Of a stretch of DNA of 64,000 nt, positions 52,309 to 61,261 are shown piece by piece. The DNA comes from Ruminococcus sp. Lineage in GTDB: Bacteria; Bacillota; Clostridia; Oscillospirales; Ruminococcaceae. The first letter of the stretch is position 1, and each line of letters begins with the position of its first letter. The notes beneath the pieces were generated by a model. The model worked only from the letters and a program-made list of their open reading frames with translations. It ran no database searches and had not been told where the DNA came from. The translations under genes were made by a program, and so were the position numbers. Location: contig JAIDTI010000083.1 in NCBI GenBank assembly GCA_029060755.1, positions 1 through 64,000 on the forward strand. The letters run 5' to 3'.

Positions 52309-53427
52309 ATGGATTTAAAGCGTGGTATGCGTGACAGACTTGACAAATATATCAATATAAACAGCACAATTGATATTCAGATGAGCATAAATGGCGCAGA
52401 TACTTATGATTTCTGCTGTTTCGGAGTTGATGCAGATGACAAGCTTTCTGACGAAAGATACATGATTTTCTACAATCAGACATCATCACCAAACAACGAA
52501 ATAAATTACAGTGGTTCAGGAAATTCAGCAAATTTCAGAATAAACCTTGCATTATTGCCCATGAATATAAATAAGCTTGTATTTACGGCAAGCATTGACG
52601 GCAATACAGCAATGGGTGACATAAATTCTCATATGTTCGCATTGAATCAAAATGGAAACAATGTTCTTGCATTGCAGTTGAGTGGAAATGATTTCACAAA
52701 GGAAAAAGCAATCATAACAGTTGAAATCTACCGCAAGGAAGTCTGGCGAATCAATGCAGTTGCAAGAGGATTTTTCGGCGGTTTGAGCGATTTACTTCGC
52801 TCTTATGGTGGTGTAGAAGCCTTGCCAGAGGTTAAACAGCCAGTACCAAGCGCATCACCTGTTACTAAAATTTCGCTTAAAAAAGGTGAAAAAGTAAGTC
52901 TTGTAAAGACGAATGATATAATTATAATTGAAAATGGCTGGACAGCAAAAGGAAAAGACTATGATTTAAAAGCACTTGTAAGATACAGAAATGGACGGCT
53001 TATATATATTGGTGCTGCAAATAATGATGAACTGATACAGACTCCTGAAGGTGCTGTAAAGCATGGTGGAGATATAAAAGCCCCTGGTGAACTTGAACAT
53101 ATTGAGATAAAATGGCATCCTGATATTGCGTCTGTTGCAGTAAGTTCATATTCTGCACTTGAAAATGGTACAGGCTCATTTAAAAGATATGGTGTTTTTG
53201 TGAGAATAAAGAATGGAAAACAGATTATTGAAATTTCAGCAAGAAGTGTAAGTGCTAATGAAAGAAGTTATACACTCTGTTTTGGTGAGATACTTTTTGG
53301 CAATAGTCAAGGTGAAATGGAAGTATCTGCACTTGAAATGTACAGCCGACCAAATTCTGAACGTAGAATAGGTTATAGAAATGGTGAGGTTGTTATGGAT
53401 ATAGGACCTTTAGGAAAAACAAAGTAA
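52309..53427 (+). CDS. Two-domain TerD-superfamily protein
   Basis: A 372-residue protein. The N-terminal ~165 residues (MDLKRGMRDRLDKYI, FCCFGVDADDKLSDERYMIFYNQ, EIYRKEVWRINAVARGFFGGLSDLL) are a divergent TerD domain without the acidic calcium blocks. The C-terminal ~180 residues begin KISLKKGEKVSLVK and form a second beta-rich TerD-like unit that also lacks calcium motifs. I start at ATG 52309, eight bases after GGGAGG, instead of GTG 52300, which overlaps that site. The next gene is its paralogue in the N-terminal half. Confidence 0.82.
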   Translation: MDLKRGMRDRLDKYININSTIDIQMSINGADTYDFCCFGVDADDKLSDERYMIFYNQTSSPNNEINYSGSGNSANFRINLALLPMNINKLVFTASIDGNTAMGDINSHMFALNQNGNNVLALQLSGNDFTKEKAIITVEIYRKEVWRINAVARGFFGGLSDLLRSYGGVEALPEVKQPVPSASPVTKISLKKGEKVSLVKTNDIIIIENGWTAKGKDYDLKALVRYRNGRLIYIGAANNDELIQTPEGAVKHGGDIKAPGELEHIEIKWHPDIASVAVSSYSALENGTGSFKRYGVFVRIKNGKQIIEISARSVSANERSYTLCFGEILFGNSQGEMEVSALEMYSRPNSERRIGYRNGEVVMDIGPLGKTK

Positions 53428-53439
53428 GGGGGATTTTTC

Positions 53440-54588
53440 ATGGACTTAAAGCGTGGTATGCGTGATAAACTGGAAAATCACATTGATGTCAATAGTGTTT
53501 TTGACGTTAAAATGAAAGTTGACACCTCTGATAAATACAGTTTTTTCTGTTTTGGAGTTGATTCAGATGACAAAATCACCGATGAAAACTATGTGGTTTT
53601 TCATAATCGCAGATTATCACATAACAGCGAAATCATGTATAGCAGTTCAGAAAATTCAGCTGATTTCAGGGTAAATCTTTCAGCACTGCCGGCAAGTATA
53701 AATAAGCTTGTTTTTGCTTTCGTTGTTGACGGCGGTTCTCTGATAAGAAACATTGTTTCTCATGTATTCAGCATTTATCAGAATGATAGCAATGTATTGG
53801 ATTTTCAGCTGAACGGTGACGACTTTAAAATGGAAAAAGCTGTTGTAACGGCTGAAATCTATAAAAAAGATGTATGGAGAATAAGTGCGGTTGCTATGGG
53901 ATTCAATGATGGTTTCAATGATTTGATTAAATCTTACGGCAAAGACAGCATTAATCTATCACCGCCACAACCAGTTACAGAAAAAACAGCAGAAATAACT
54001 CCGACACCACAGAAAATCAATCTGCAAAAAGGGCAGAAAGTAAGTCTGGTGAAGTGCGGAAATAATATTAAGGGTGAAATTTCAATAAATCTCAACTGGA
54101 AACAACAGACGGGATTTACGGCAAAGCCTGTCGATTTGGATTTAGGCTGTCTGTATGAGCTGAAAGACGGTTCAAAGGGTACAATTCAGGCACTTGGAAA
54201 AAGATTCGGCTCATTGAATCAGCCACCATATATAATGCTTGACGGTGACGACAGAACAGGTGAATCATCGAACGGCGAAACGCTCCGTATAAATGCAGAA
54301 AAGGTTTCAGAGATAAAGCGTATACTTGTTTATGCTTTTATTTATGATGGCAGTGCAGACTGGCAAGGAACAGACGGAGTGGTTACGGTAAAATGTGCAG
54401 GAAGTCCTGAAGTAGTCGTAAAAATGGACGAATACGGAAGTAACCTGACGCTTTGTGCAGTTGCATTGCTTGAAAACGTCAACGACAATTTCACTGTAAA
54501 GAAAGTTGTTGAGTTTTATAAAAATCAGGTATATGCAGATAATGCTTTTAATTGGGGACTTAAATGGAAAGCAGGCAAAAAAGACTGA
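53440..54588 (+). CDS. TerD-TerA fusion-type protein
   Basis: A 382-residue protein whose N-terminal half is a close paralogue of the preceding gene (MDLKRGMRDKLENHI). The C-terminal ~190 residues are TerA-like: NLQKGQKVSLVK, LDLGCLYELKDGSKGTIQALGKRFG, MLDGDDRTGESSNGETLRIN, ILVYAFIYDGSADW and AFNWGLKWKAGKKD, the typical TerA C-terminus. The acidic LDGDDRTG block suggests metal binding in this half only. It lies 12 bases after its paralogue and 33 bases before the P-type ATPase. Confidence 0.86.
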   Translation: MDLKRGMRDKLENHIDVNSVFDVKMKVDTSDKYSFFCFGVDSDDKITDENYVVFHNRRLSHNSEIMYSSSENSADFRVNLSALPASINKLVFAFVVDGGSLIRNIVSHVFSIYQNDSNVLDFQLNGDDFKMEKAVVTAEIYKKDVWRISAVAMGFNDGFNDLIKSYGKDSINLSPPQPVTEKTAEITPTPQKINLQKGQKVSLVKCGNNIKGEISINLNWKQQTGFTAKPVDLDLGCLYELKDGSKGTIQALGKRFGSLNQPPYIMLDGDDRTGESSNGETLRINAEKVSEIKRILVYAFIYDGSADWQGTDGVVTVKCAGSPEVVVKMDEYGSNLTLCAVALLENVNDNFTVKKVVEFYKNQVYADNAFNWGLKWKAGKKD

Positions 54589-54621
54589 TTTTCGTTTAAA
54601 GTATATAAAAAAGGAGTAAAA

Positions 54622-57249
54622 TTGGAAATGAAGTTAAAAGGTTTAACATCAGAACAAGTTGAGGAAAGTCGTAAACAGCATGGTGCGAACACACTGACGG
54701 AAATTCCCACTGACCCGCTATGGAAAAAAATCTTAGAGGGATTCAAAGACCCTATGATTATGATTCTTCTTGTGGCTCTCGTTGTACAGGTAATCTTGTG
54801 GATTATGGAACAAGCAGAATGGTATGAACCGGCAGGAGTTCTTATTGCAATTATGATTGCAAACGGTGTTTCGTCTATCAGCGAAAGCAAGCAGGAAGGC
54901 AAGGCATCTGCTCTTAAAGCAGAGGAACTTGCAAAAGAAATGGCAAAAGTAATCAGAGACGGACAGCTTGTTGAAATTCATGTTGCAGATGTTGTTGTTG
55001 GTGATATTGTATTTTTACAGGCAGGCGACAAAATTGCTGCTGACGGCAATGTTGTTGAAGGTGAAATCAAAGTAGACCAGGCTGCCCTTAACGGTGAAAC
55101 AGAGGAAGCAGAGAAAATTCCGGGTGATTCATATGATATAAACGACCTTCTCAACAAGCATTATGTTTATCGTGGTACTGTTGTATGTAGTGGTGAGGCG
55201 TATATTGAAGTAAAGGTTGTCGGAGATAATACACTCTTTGGCAAGCTTGCACTCGAAGTTCAGGAGGAAACAAGAGAAACTCCGCTTCAGGTTAAACTTG
55301 GTAAACTTGCAAAGCAGATTTCAACATTCGGCTATGTAGGTGCTATCTGTATTGTAGTAGGTGTACTTGCAAAGACACTTATCGGCGGAAATATTCCCGA
55401 TAATGTAAGCGAATGGATTAGACTTATAATTGATGCTATCACTGTAGCTGTTACAGTTATTGTATGTGCAGTTCCAGAGGGTCTGCCGATGCTCACATCA
55501 ATTCTTCTCTCATTCCAAAGTTTGAGAATGGCAAAGGATAATGTACTTGTAAGAAAAATCAACGGACTTGAAACAGCAGGAAGTCTTAGTATTCTTTTCA
55601 GTGATAAAACAGGTACAATTACAGAGGGCAAACTTTCAGTTGTAGAGCTTGCACTTGGTAATGCAAAAACTCTTGATGCACTTTCAAAACTGCCGAAAAC
55701 AATGATTGATGATATGATTGTCGGTGTAGGTGTAAACAACAGTTCAACAGCAAGCAACGGAGAAGTTATCGGAGGAAACAGCACCGACAGAGCAATGATG
55801 AAATTCCTTGTTGATTCAGGTGTTGCAGATTCAGTAAACAAGAATAATGTTGTAAATTTCAGTGCATTTGATTCAAACAAGAAATCATCAAGTGTAACAG
55901 TAAATGCAGACGGAAAAACTATGACATATGTTAAAGGTGCGGCTGAAAGAATTGTTGACCGCTGTACTCATTTTACAGATGAAAACGGCAATGTACACGA
56001 ATTTACAGATGCAGACAAGGCAAAACTCACAGAATACAGTGATACACAGGCAAGCCGTTCAATGCGTCTGCTTGGTGTTGCAAAGGTTGACGGCGACGAC
56101 GAAAACAAGGGTCTTACACTTCTTTGCGTACTCAGTATACGTGATAATGTAAGAAAAGAAGCTGCTGATGCAATCAAGGAAGTACAAAATGCAGGTATTC
56201 AGGTTGTAATGGTAACAGGTGACAGAAAAGAAACTGCTGCTGCAATCTCAAAAGAAGCAGGACTTCTTACAAGTCCCGAACACGTTGTCCTTACATCTGC
56301 TGAAATGGCTGAAAAATCAGACGATGAACTGAAAGCGATTCTGCCAAATCTCCGTGTTGTTGCACGTGCGTTGCCTATGGATAAGAGCAGACTTGTAAGA
56401 GTTGCGCAGGAACTCAACTACGTTGTAGGTATGACAGGAGACGGTGTAAACGATTCTCCGGCACTTAAAAAGGCTGATGTTGGCTTTGCTATGGGAAGTG
56501 GTACAGAAGTAGCAAAAGATGCCGGCGATATAACAATTATGGACGACAATTTTTCATCAATCGAAAAAGCTATTCTCTATGGACGTACAATGTTCAAGAG
56601 TATACGTAAATTCCTCATATTCCAGCTCACAGTAAACGTTGCAGCTGTTCTGACCTGCTTTATTTCTCCGCTTCTTGGTGAAAACGTGGCACTTACAGTT
56701 ATTCAGCTTCTTCTCATAAATCTTGCAATGGACACCCTTGCCGCTATTGCGTTCGGAAGTGAGCCAGCTCTTAAAGAGTACATGAAAGAAAAACCGATTC
56801 CACGTTCAGCAAGTATTATAAGCAAAGATATGCTTATTGAGATTATCATCAGCGCATTATATATAACGGTTGTATGTCTTGGTATTCTTTTCTTCCCGTT
56901 CATGCGTGAAATGTTCGGTATAGTGGGAGAAAGCTATAAAGACCTTGTTGAAATGGATAAAACTGTTCTTAAATCCGCACTTTTCGCAACATTTATGATG
57001 GCTATAACATTCAACGGATTTAACGCAAGAACAAATCATCTCAACATCTTCAATGGTATCGGCAGAAACAAGAGCTTTTTAGCTGTTATGTTCTCTATCT
57101 TTGTAGTACAGTTAATCTTTGTAACATTCGGCGGTGACTTTCTTAGCGTTACAGCACTCAATCCAATGCAGTGGCTTGTATGTATTCTTTTGGCGATTAT
57201 TGTAATTCCGCTTGATTTAATAAGAAAATTATTCACAGGTAAAAAATAA
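54622..57249 (+). CDS. Calcium-type P-type ATPase
   Basis: Predicted to export Ca2+ (or Mn2+) using ATP. The 875 residues follow the P2 order: N-terminal cation-ATPase segment, LNGETEEAEKIPGD actuator region near 155-168 (family usually TGES; here NGET), transport motif AVPEGLP near 286, phosphorylation site DKTGT near 328, hinge MTGDGVNDSPALKKADVG near 604, and a C-terminal membrane block of about six helices. The start is TTG 54622 with AAGGAG; ATG 54628 is the alternative. PEGLP is the type II motif. Its place in a Ter island fits metal homeostasis tied to calcium-binding TerD proteins. Confidence 0.92.
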   Translation: MEMKLKGLTSEQVEESRKQHGANTLTEIPTDPLWKKILEGFKDPMIMILLVALVVQVILWIMEQAEWYEPAGVLIAIMIANGVSSISESKQEGKASALKAEELAKEMAKVIRDGQLVEIHVADVVVGDIVFLQAGDKIAADGNVVEGEIKVDQAALNGETEEAEKIPGDSYDINDLLNKHYVYRGTVVCSGEAYIEVKVVGDNTLFGKLALEVQEETRETPLQVKLGKLAKQISTFGYVGAICIVVGVLAKTLIGGNIPDNVSEWIRLIIDAITVAVTVIVCAVPEGLPMLTSILLSFQSLRMAKDNVLVRKINGLETAGSLSILFSDKTGTITEGKLSVVELALGNAKTLDALSKLPKTMIDDMIVGVGVNNSSTASNGEVIGGNSTDRAMMKFLVDSGVADSVNKNNVVNFSAFDSNKKSSSVTVNADGKTMTYVKGAAERIVDRCTHFTDENGNVHEFTDADKAKLTEYSDTQASRSMRLLGVAKVDGDDENKGLTLLCVLSIRDNVRKEAADAIKEVQNAGIQVVMVTGDRKETAAAISKEAGLLTSPEHVVLTSAEMAEKSDDELKAILPNLRVVARALPMDKSRLVRVAQELNYVVGMTGDGVNDSPALKKADVGFAMGSGTEVAKDAGDITIMDDNFSSIEKAILYGRTMFKSIRKFLIFQLTVNVAAVLTCFISPLLGENVALTVIQLLLINLAMDTLAAIAFGSEPALKEYMKEKPIPRSASIISKDMLIEIIISALYITVVCLGILFFPFMREMFGIVGESYKDLVEMDKTVLKSALFATFMMAITFNGFNARTNHLNIFNGIGRNKSFLAVMFSIFVVQLIFVTFGGDFLSVTALNPMQWLVCILLAIIVIPLDLIRKLFTGKK

Positions 57250-57257
57250 TTACAGAA

Positions 57258-57284
57258 CGCACACATCATTTTCTGGTGTGTGCG
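57258..57284 (+). terminator. Weak hairpin after the P-type ATPase
   Basis: CGCACACA and TGTGTGCG pair around an 11-base loop, 8 bases after the stop, with no T tract; attenuation or RNA end formation rather than full termination is likely. Confidence 0.5.
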
Positions 57285-57310
57285 GATTTGTGTAAAGGGG
57301 AGAATTTGGA

Positions 57311-58273
57311 ATGATTATTGAGGATAATTTTCTGCCTTATAAAGTAGGCGGACTGCTATATACTCCTGCAACGGACAGAAATATTGTACATCATCTCAAG
57401 GAAAATATGATAAAAGATATAACTTCTCTTGCATTGTGTCTGGAGGATTCTATTACAGATGATATTTTAGTTGAGGCAGAAATTAATCTGAAAAAAATAA
57501 TGGCTGATTTAAGAAATACAAAAAATCTGCCATTGCTTTTTGTGAGAGTGAGAACACCCGAACATCTACAGCACATATATGAAATGCTTGGCGATGCTGC
57601 AGAACTGCTTACAGGATTTGTCCTGCCTAAATTCAGTCTTGACAATGCCGACAAGTATCTTGAAATAACGGATAGAATCAACAGTTCACTCAACAGGACA
57701 ATGTATATAATGCCGACTATTGAAAGTCCTATGTTTACAGCATATAATGGTGCGGAAAAACTTGAAATGCTGAAACAAATGATTGACTATGCAAGAAAAT
57801 ATGTTCTTAATATAAGGTTCGGCGGTAATGATTTTCTCAATCTGTACGGATTACGCAGAAATATCCAGCAGAATATATATCAGATTGGTGTTGTAAGAGA
57901 TGTTCTTGTAAATATACTGAATGTATTTTCAGGGGATTATGTTGTTTCGGGAGCTGTATGGGAATACTACGATAACGGCACGGACGATAAATGGAAAATT
58001 GGACTTGAAAAGGAGCTTGAACTTGACAGGCTTAACGGATTTATCGGAAAAACAGCTATTCACCCGTCACAACTGCCTGTTATATATGAAAGTTTAAAGC
58101 CTTGCCGACAGGATTATGAAGATGCAAAGCATATTCTATCATGGACGGAAAAACTTGGTGTGAGCAGAAATATCAGCGGAAACAGAATGAATGAGGTAAA
58201 GACGCATCAGAAATGGGCAGAAAAAATGCTTATTCTTGGTGAAATATACGGTATAAATGAGGTGAGTCAATGA
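57311..58273 (+). CDS. CitE-like aldolase/lyase of the Ter metabolite module
   Basis: A 320-residue HpcH/HpaI/CitE-superfamily TIM-barrel enzyme: LALCLEDSI near 37 (acidic metal-binding pair), LLFVRVRTP near 76, MYIMPTIESPMF near 126, LNIRFGGNDFLNLYG near 159, and FIGKTAIHPSQLPVIYE near 241. These motifs place a divalent metal and a carboxylate substrate. In Ter islands such enzymes sit with phosphoribosyltransferases and are predicted to build a nucleoside-like product. It overlaps the next gene by four bases (ATGA). Confidence 0.85.
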   Translation: MIIEDNFLPYKVGGLLYTPATDRNIVHHLKENMIKDITSLALCLEDSITDDILVEAEINLKKIMADLRNTKNLPLLFVRVRTPEHLQHIYEMLGDAAELLTGFVLPKFSLDNADKYLEITDRINSSLNRTMYIMPTIESPMFTAYNGAEKLEMLKQMIDYARKYVLNIRFGGNDFLNLYGLRRNIQQNIYQIGVVRDVLVNILNVFSGDYVVSGAVWEYYDNGTDDKWKIGLEKELELDRLNGFIGKTAIHPSQLPVIYESLKPCRQDYEDAKHILSWTEKLGVSRNISGNRMNEVKTHQKWAEKMLILGEIYGINEVSQ

Positions 58274-59400
58274 AAAATCCGAATGAGATTATAGAGATTG
58301 CAAACAGATATAATAATAGGAAACGTTCATATCTTCTTGTAAATAAAATTCAGGCGAAACATATTCCCACACGTCCGCAGGATATTAAACTTGGTGTCAG
58401 TCTTGGCAGGAAAATCCGTGAGGAGTACCCGAACGCACATTTTGTAATCGGTTTTGCGGAAACTGCTACGGCAATTGCAACTGACGTTGCATGGGAGGTG
58501 AGTACTCCGGCAGAGGACGTTTATGACAGGCAGGGAATTTATATAAATACAACCCGTGAGAATTTTGTACCCGAAAGCGACTGCATTTGTTTCAAGGAGG
58601 AACATAGTCACGCCGTAAATCAGAAGCTTTATATTAAAAATTTCACTGAATATCTGAAGTATACAGAAGAAATTATTCTGATTGACGACGAAATTTCCAC
58701 AGGAAAAACGCTTTTTAATATTATTCAGGAACTGCGGGACAAAATTCACGAACTTGCGGACAGAAAATTTGTTGTAGGTTCAGTAATAAACCGTCTCACT
58801 CCTGAACGCAGGGAATTTTTTGACCAAAACGACATATATTTTGTCAGCCTGTATGATGTGCAGTGGACAGACGAAATGCTTGAAAAGGACTTCAAAAATC
58901 TGTCCGCACCGTCGGAAATCAGCGATATACCTGACAAGTTGCCCGACTTCATAAGGATTGCAATTCCTGATGCAAGATATTTTGTTGATATATTTGATTA
59001 TATCATGGCGTGTACCAATATAGTGGACGTGATAGAAGAAAACGTTAATTTTTCAGACTGTAAAGACGTTCTTTTCTTAGGTACAGAGGAATGTATGTAC
59101 CCGTCAATCCTGACTGCAAATTTACTTGAACAGCGTTTCGGGTTCAATGCGTACTGCCATTCTACAACAAGAAGTCCTGTTTGTATCAGCAATGAGGAGG
59201 ATTATCCTATGCAGAACGGCTATAAAATATGCAGTCTTTACGATGTGAACAGAGTGAACTACATCTATAATCTCCGTAAGTACGATATGGCAATTATTAT
59301 TTCAGATGCGAAAAATCCCGACCCGAAAGCCCTTGCTATGCTTGATGCTGTACTTGCAAAGCACGGCATAGAAAAAATACTTTACTTTATGGGAGAGTGA
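58270..59400 (+). CDS. Phosphoribosyltransferase with TRSP-type C-terminal domain
   Basis: A 376-residue protein. The N-terminal ~200 residues are a type I PRTase with the PRPP loop ILIDDEISTGKTLFNI near 137-152 and FVIGFAETATAIATDVAWEV near 56. The C-terminal ~170 residues (KDVLFLGTEECMYPSILTANLLEQ near 262, then STTRSPVC near 298) match the TRSP domain found in Ter biosynthetic operons. It begins inside the CitE-like gene and is followed after four bases by the PELOTA-type protein. Substrate base unknown. Confidence 0.83.
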   Translation: MKNPNEIIEIANRYNNRKRSYLLVNKIQAKHIPTRPQDIKLGVSLGRKIREEYPNAHFVIGFAETATAIATDVAWEVSTPAEDVYDRQGIYINTTRENFVPESDCICFKEEHSHAVNQKLYIKNFTEYLKYTEEIILIDDEISTGKTLFNIIQELRDKIHELADRKFVVGSVINRLTPERREFFDQNDIYFVSLYDVQWTDEMLEKDFKNLSAPSEISDIPDKLPDFIRIAIPDARYFVDIFDYIMACTNIVDVIEENVNFSDCKDVLFLGTEECMYPSILTANLLEQRFGFNAYCHSTTRSPVCISNEEDYPMQNGYKICSLYDVNRVNYIYNLRKYDMAIIISDAKNPDPKALAMLDAVLAKHGIEKILYFMGE

Positions 59401-59404
59401 AAAG

Positions 59405-60460
59405 ATGTTCAGTACGTATAAAGAAGATGATGTTACAATTCTGCTGAAAGACATAACAGGACTTGTTACACCGCTTGCAACAAAAGAACGTGAAGCGAAA
59501 ATTCAGTCGGGAGTACATTACAGTGAGATGTTACCGCTTGAATATGAGCCGACACCTGAATATATGACTATATATAAGCTTGCGTTGGAGCGTTTTTCTG
59601 CTGTAACAGCTGATGCAGTCGGAGCAGTTGCAAGTAAAATATGGAGCGACAAGGGCAGAGATACTGTACTTATATCGCTTGCAAGGGCAGGAACGCCAAT
59701 AGGAATACTTATCAAGCACTACATGGAACAGAAATATTGCTGTAAAATTCCGCATTATACAATCTCTATCATACGTGGCAGAGGAATTGACAAAAATGCT
59801 ATGAATTATATCATTGAAAGACACAATCCAAAAGGAATACAGTTTGTGGACGGTTGGACGGGCAAGGGTGCAATAAGGAATGTTCTTAATCAGGCGTTGA
59901 AAGACTATCCGCAAGTTGCAAAAGACCTTGCTGTTTTGTCTGATTCTGCATATTCTGCTGAAAAATGCGGTACACATGAAGATTTTTTAATAGCAAGTTC
60001 TTGTCTTAATTCCACTGTTTCGGGGCTTTTAAGCAGAACTTTTCTGCGTTCTGATATTATCGGCGAAAACGATTTTCACGGCTGTGCATTTTATAGTGAA
60101 CTTCTTGAAAAAGATGTGACATATGAGTTTATAAACCGCATAGAACAGAATTTCAGCTTCACAAAATCCTACAATACCAACACGGATAATCAGATTACTT
60201 ATGCAGGACTTGCGGAAGCTGAAAAAATCCGTCAGGAGTTCAATATCAGCAGTATTAATTTTGTGAAACCAGGCATAGGCGAAACAACAAGGGTACTGCT
60301 TCGGCGTGTGCCTTATAAAATTCTTGTGCATAGTCTGAATGATGAGAATAATCTCAGTCATATATATCAGCTTGCAAAAGAAAAAAATGTTCCTGTTGAA
60401 ATTTATCCGCTACAGCATTATAAGTCTTGCGGACTTATCAGAGATTTATCAGATATTTGA
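59405..60460 (+). CDS. PRTase-like protein with C-terminal PELOTA-type domain (StiP/PELPIN family)
   Basis: A 351-residue protein: VLISLARAGTPIGILIKHY near 94 and IQFVDGWTGKGAIRNVL near 144 resemble a PRTase core with PRPP-type loop, while the C-terminal ~70 residues (FVKPGIGETTRVLLRRVPYKILVHSLNDE near 283, ending in SCGLIRDL) are a PELOTA-like RNA-binding domain. Databases often label this family cysteine protease StiP; I see no protease motif worth calling. It is always associated with the preceding PRTase in Ter islands, as here. Confidence 0.8.
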   Translation: MFSTYKEDDVTILLKDITGLVTPLATKEREAKIQSGVHYSEMLPLEYEPTPEYMTIYKLALERFSAVTADAVGAVASKIWSDKGRDTVLISLARAGTPIGILIKHYMEQKYCCKIPHYTISIIRGRGIDKNAMNYIIERHNPKGIQFVDGWTGKGAIRNVLNQALKDYPQVAKDLAVLSDSAYSAEKCGTHEDFLIASSCLNSTVSGLLSRTFLRSDIIGENDFHGCAFYSELLEKDVTYEFINRIEQNFSFTKSYNTNTDNQITYAGLAEAEKIRQEFNISSINFVKPGIGETTRVLLRRVPYKILVHSLNDENNLSHIYQLAKEKNVPVEIYPLQHYKSCGLIRDLSDI

Positions 60461-60471
60461 AGGAGTTTTTT

Positions 60472-61212
60472 ATGGATATATTTTTTGCCTGCGACCTTGA
60501 TAATACGCTTATTTATTCTTACAAAAAGAAAGAGGACGGTTATATATGCGTTGAAATAAACAAGGGTATGGAGCAGGGATTCATGACACAATATGTATAC
60601 AATAATTTTATTGCCATGACGAAAAAAGTCCGCTTTATTCCTGTTACGACACGTTCTGTTGAGCAGTATAACCGCATACATTTTCCGCATGATTATATTC
60701 CCGAATATGCACTTGTATCAAACGGAGCAACACTTATTCATAATGGTACTATACAGACTAACTGGAATCTCATTGAAAAAAACAGCAGTCTTGAAAATCA
60801 GCTGAAAGAGGTTTACAGCAGATATAAAAATGACAAGCGTTTTACGAACTGCCGTATAATTGATGAATCGTATGTTTATGTATATTGTGCAGATGATACA
60901 GATGCCGAAAAAACTGCAATTGAACTGGCAGAAGCTGTTGATATGACTGTTGAATTATCAGGAAAGAAGATTTATTTTTTCCCTGAAAATCTTAACAAAG
61001 GAAATGCCGTAAAAAAGCTGAATGATATTATCGGTAGTGACAGTATTATTTCAGCCGGAGACAGTTCTATGGACTGCACAATGCTTGATATTGCGGATAA
61101 AGCTGTTATTCCTGCCGATTTTGATATGTCACTCATAAAAAACAGATGCTTTGTGAAATCAACTGATAAAATATTTTCTGACTTTCTGATAAATTATATT
61201 CTTGACAAATAG
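60472..61212 (+). CDS. HAD-family phosphatase of the Ter metabolite module
   Basis: A 246-residue HAD hydrolase: motif I FFACDLDNTLIYS at the N-terminus (nucleophile Asp near 8), VTTRSVEQYNRI motif II near 60, and GDSSMDCTMLDIADKAV motif IV near 200. The insert type resembles Cof/sucrose-phosphatase-like phosphatases. I start at ATG 60472 with AAGGAG seven bases upstream. It probably removes phosphate from a product of the two PRTases. Confidence 0.86.
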   Translation: MDIFFACDLDNTLIYSYKKKEDGYICVEINKGMEQGFMTQYVYNNFIAMTKKVRFIPVTTRSVEQYNRIHFPHDYIPEYALVSNGATLIHNGTIQTNWNLIEKNSSLENQLKEVYSRYKNDKRFTNCRIIDESYVYVYCADDTDAEKTAIELAEAVDMTVELSGKKIYFFPENLNKGNAVKKLNDIIGSDSIISAGDSSMDCTMLDIADKAVIPADFDMSLIKNRCFVKSTDKIFSDFLINYILDK

Positions 61213-61230
61213 AAAAAAAGATGATAGAAT
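61202..61230 (+). promoter_or_regulatory. Sigma-A promoter of murT-gatD
   Basis: TTGACA (61202-61207), 17 bp, TAGAAT (61225-61230), beginning inside the last codons of the HAD gene. It gives the cell-wall pair its own transcription start. Confidence 0.78.
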
Positions 61231-61261
61231 TATTTAGTAACAAATAAAAGGGGGACGTTTT

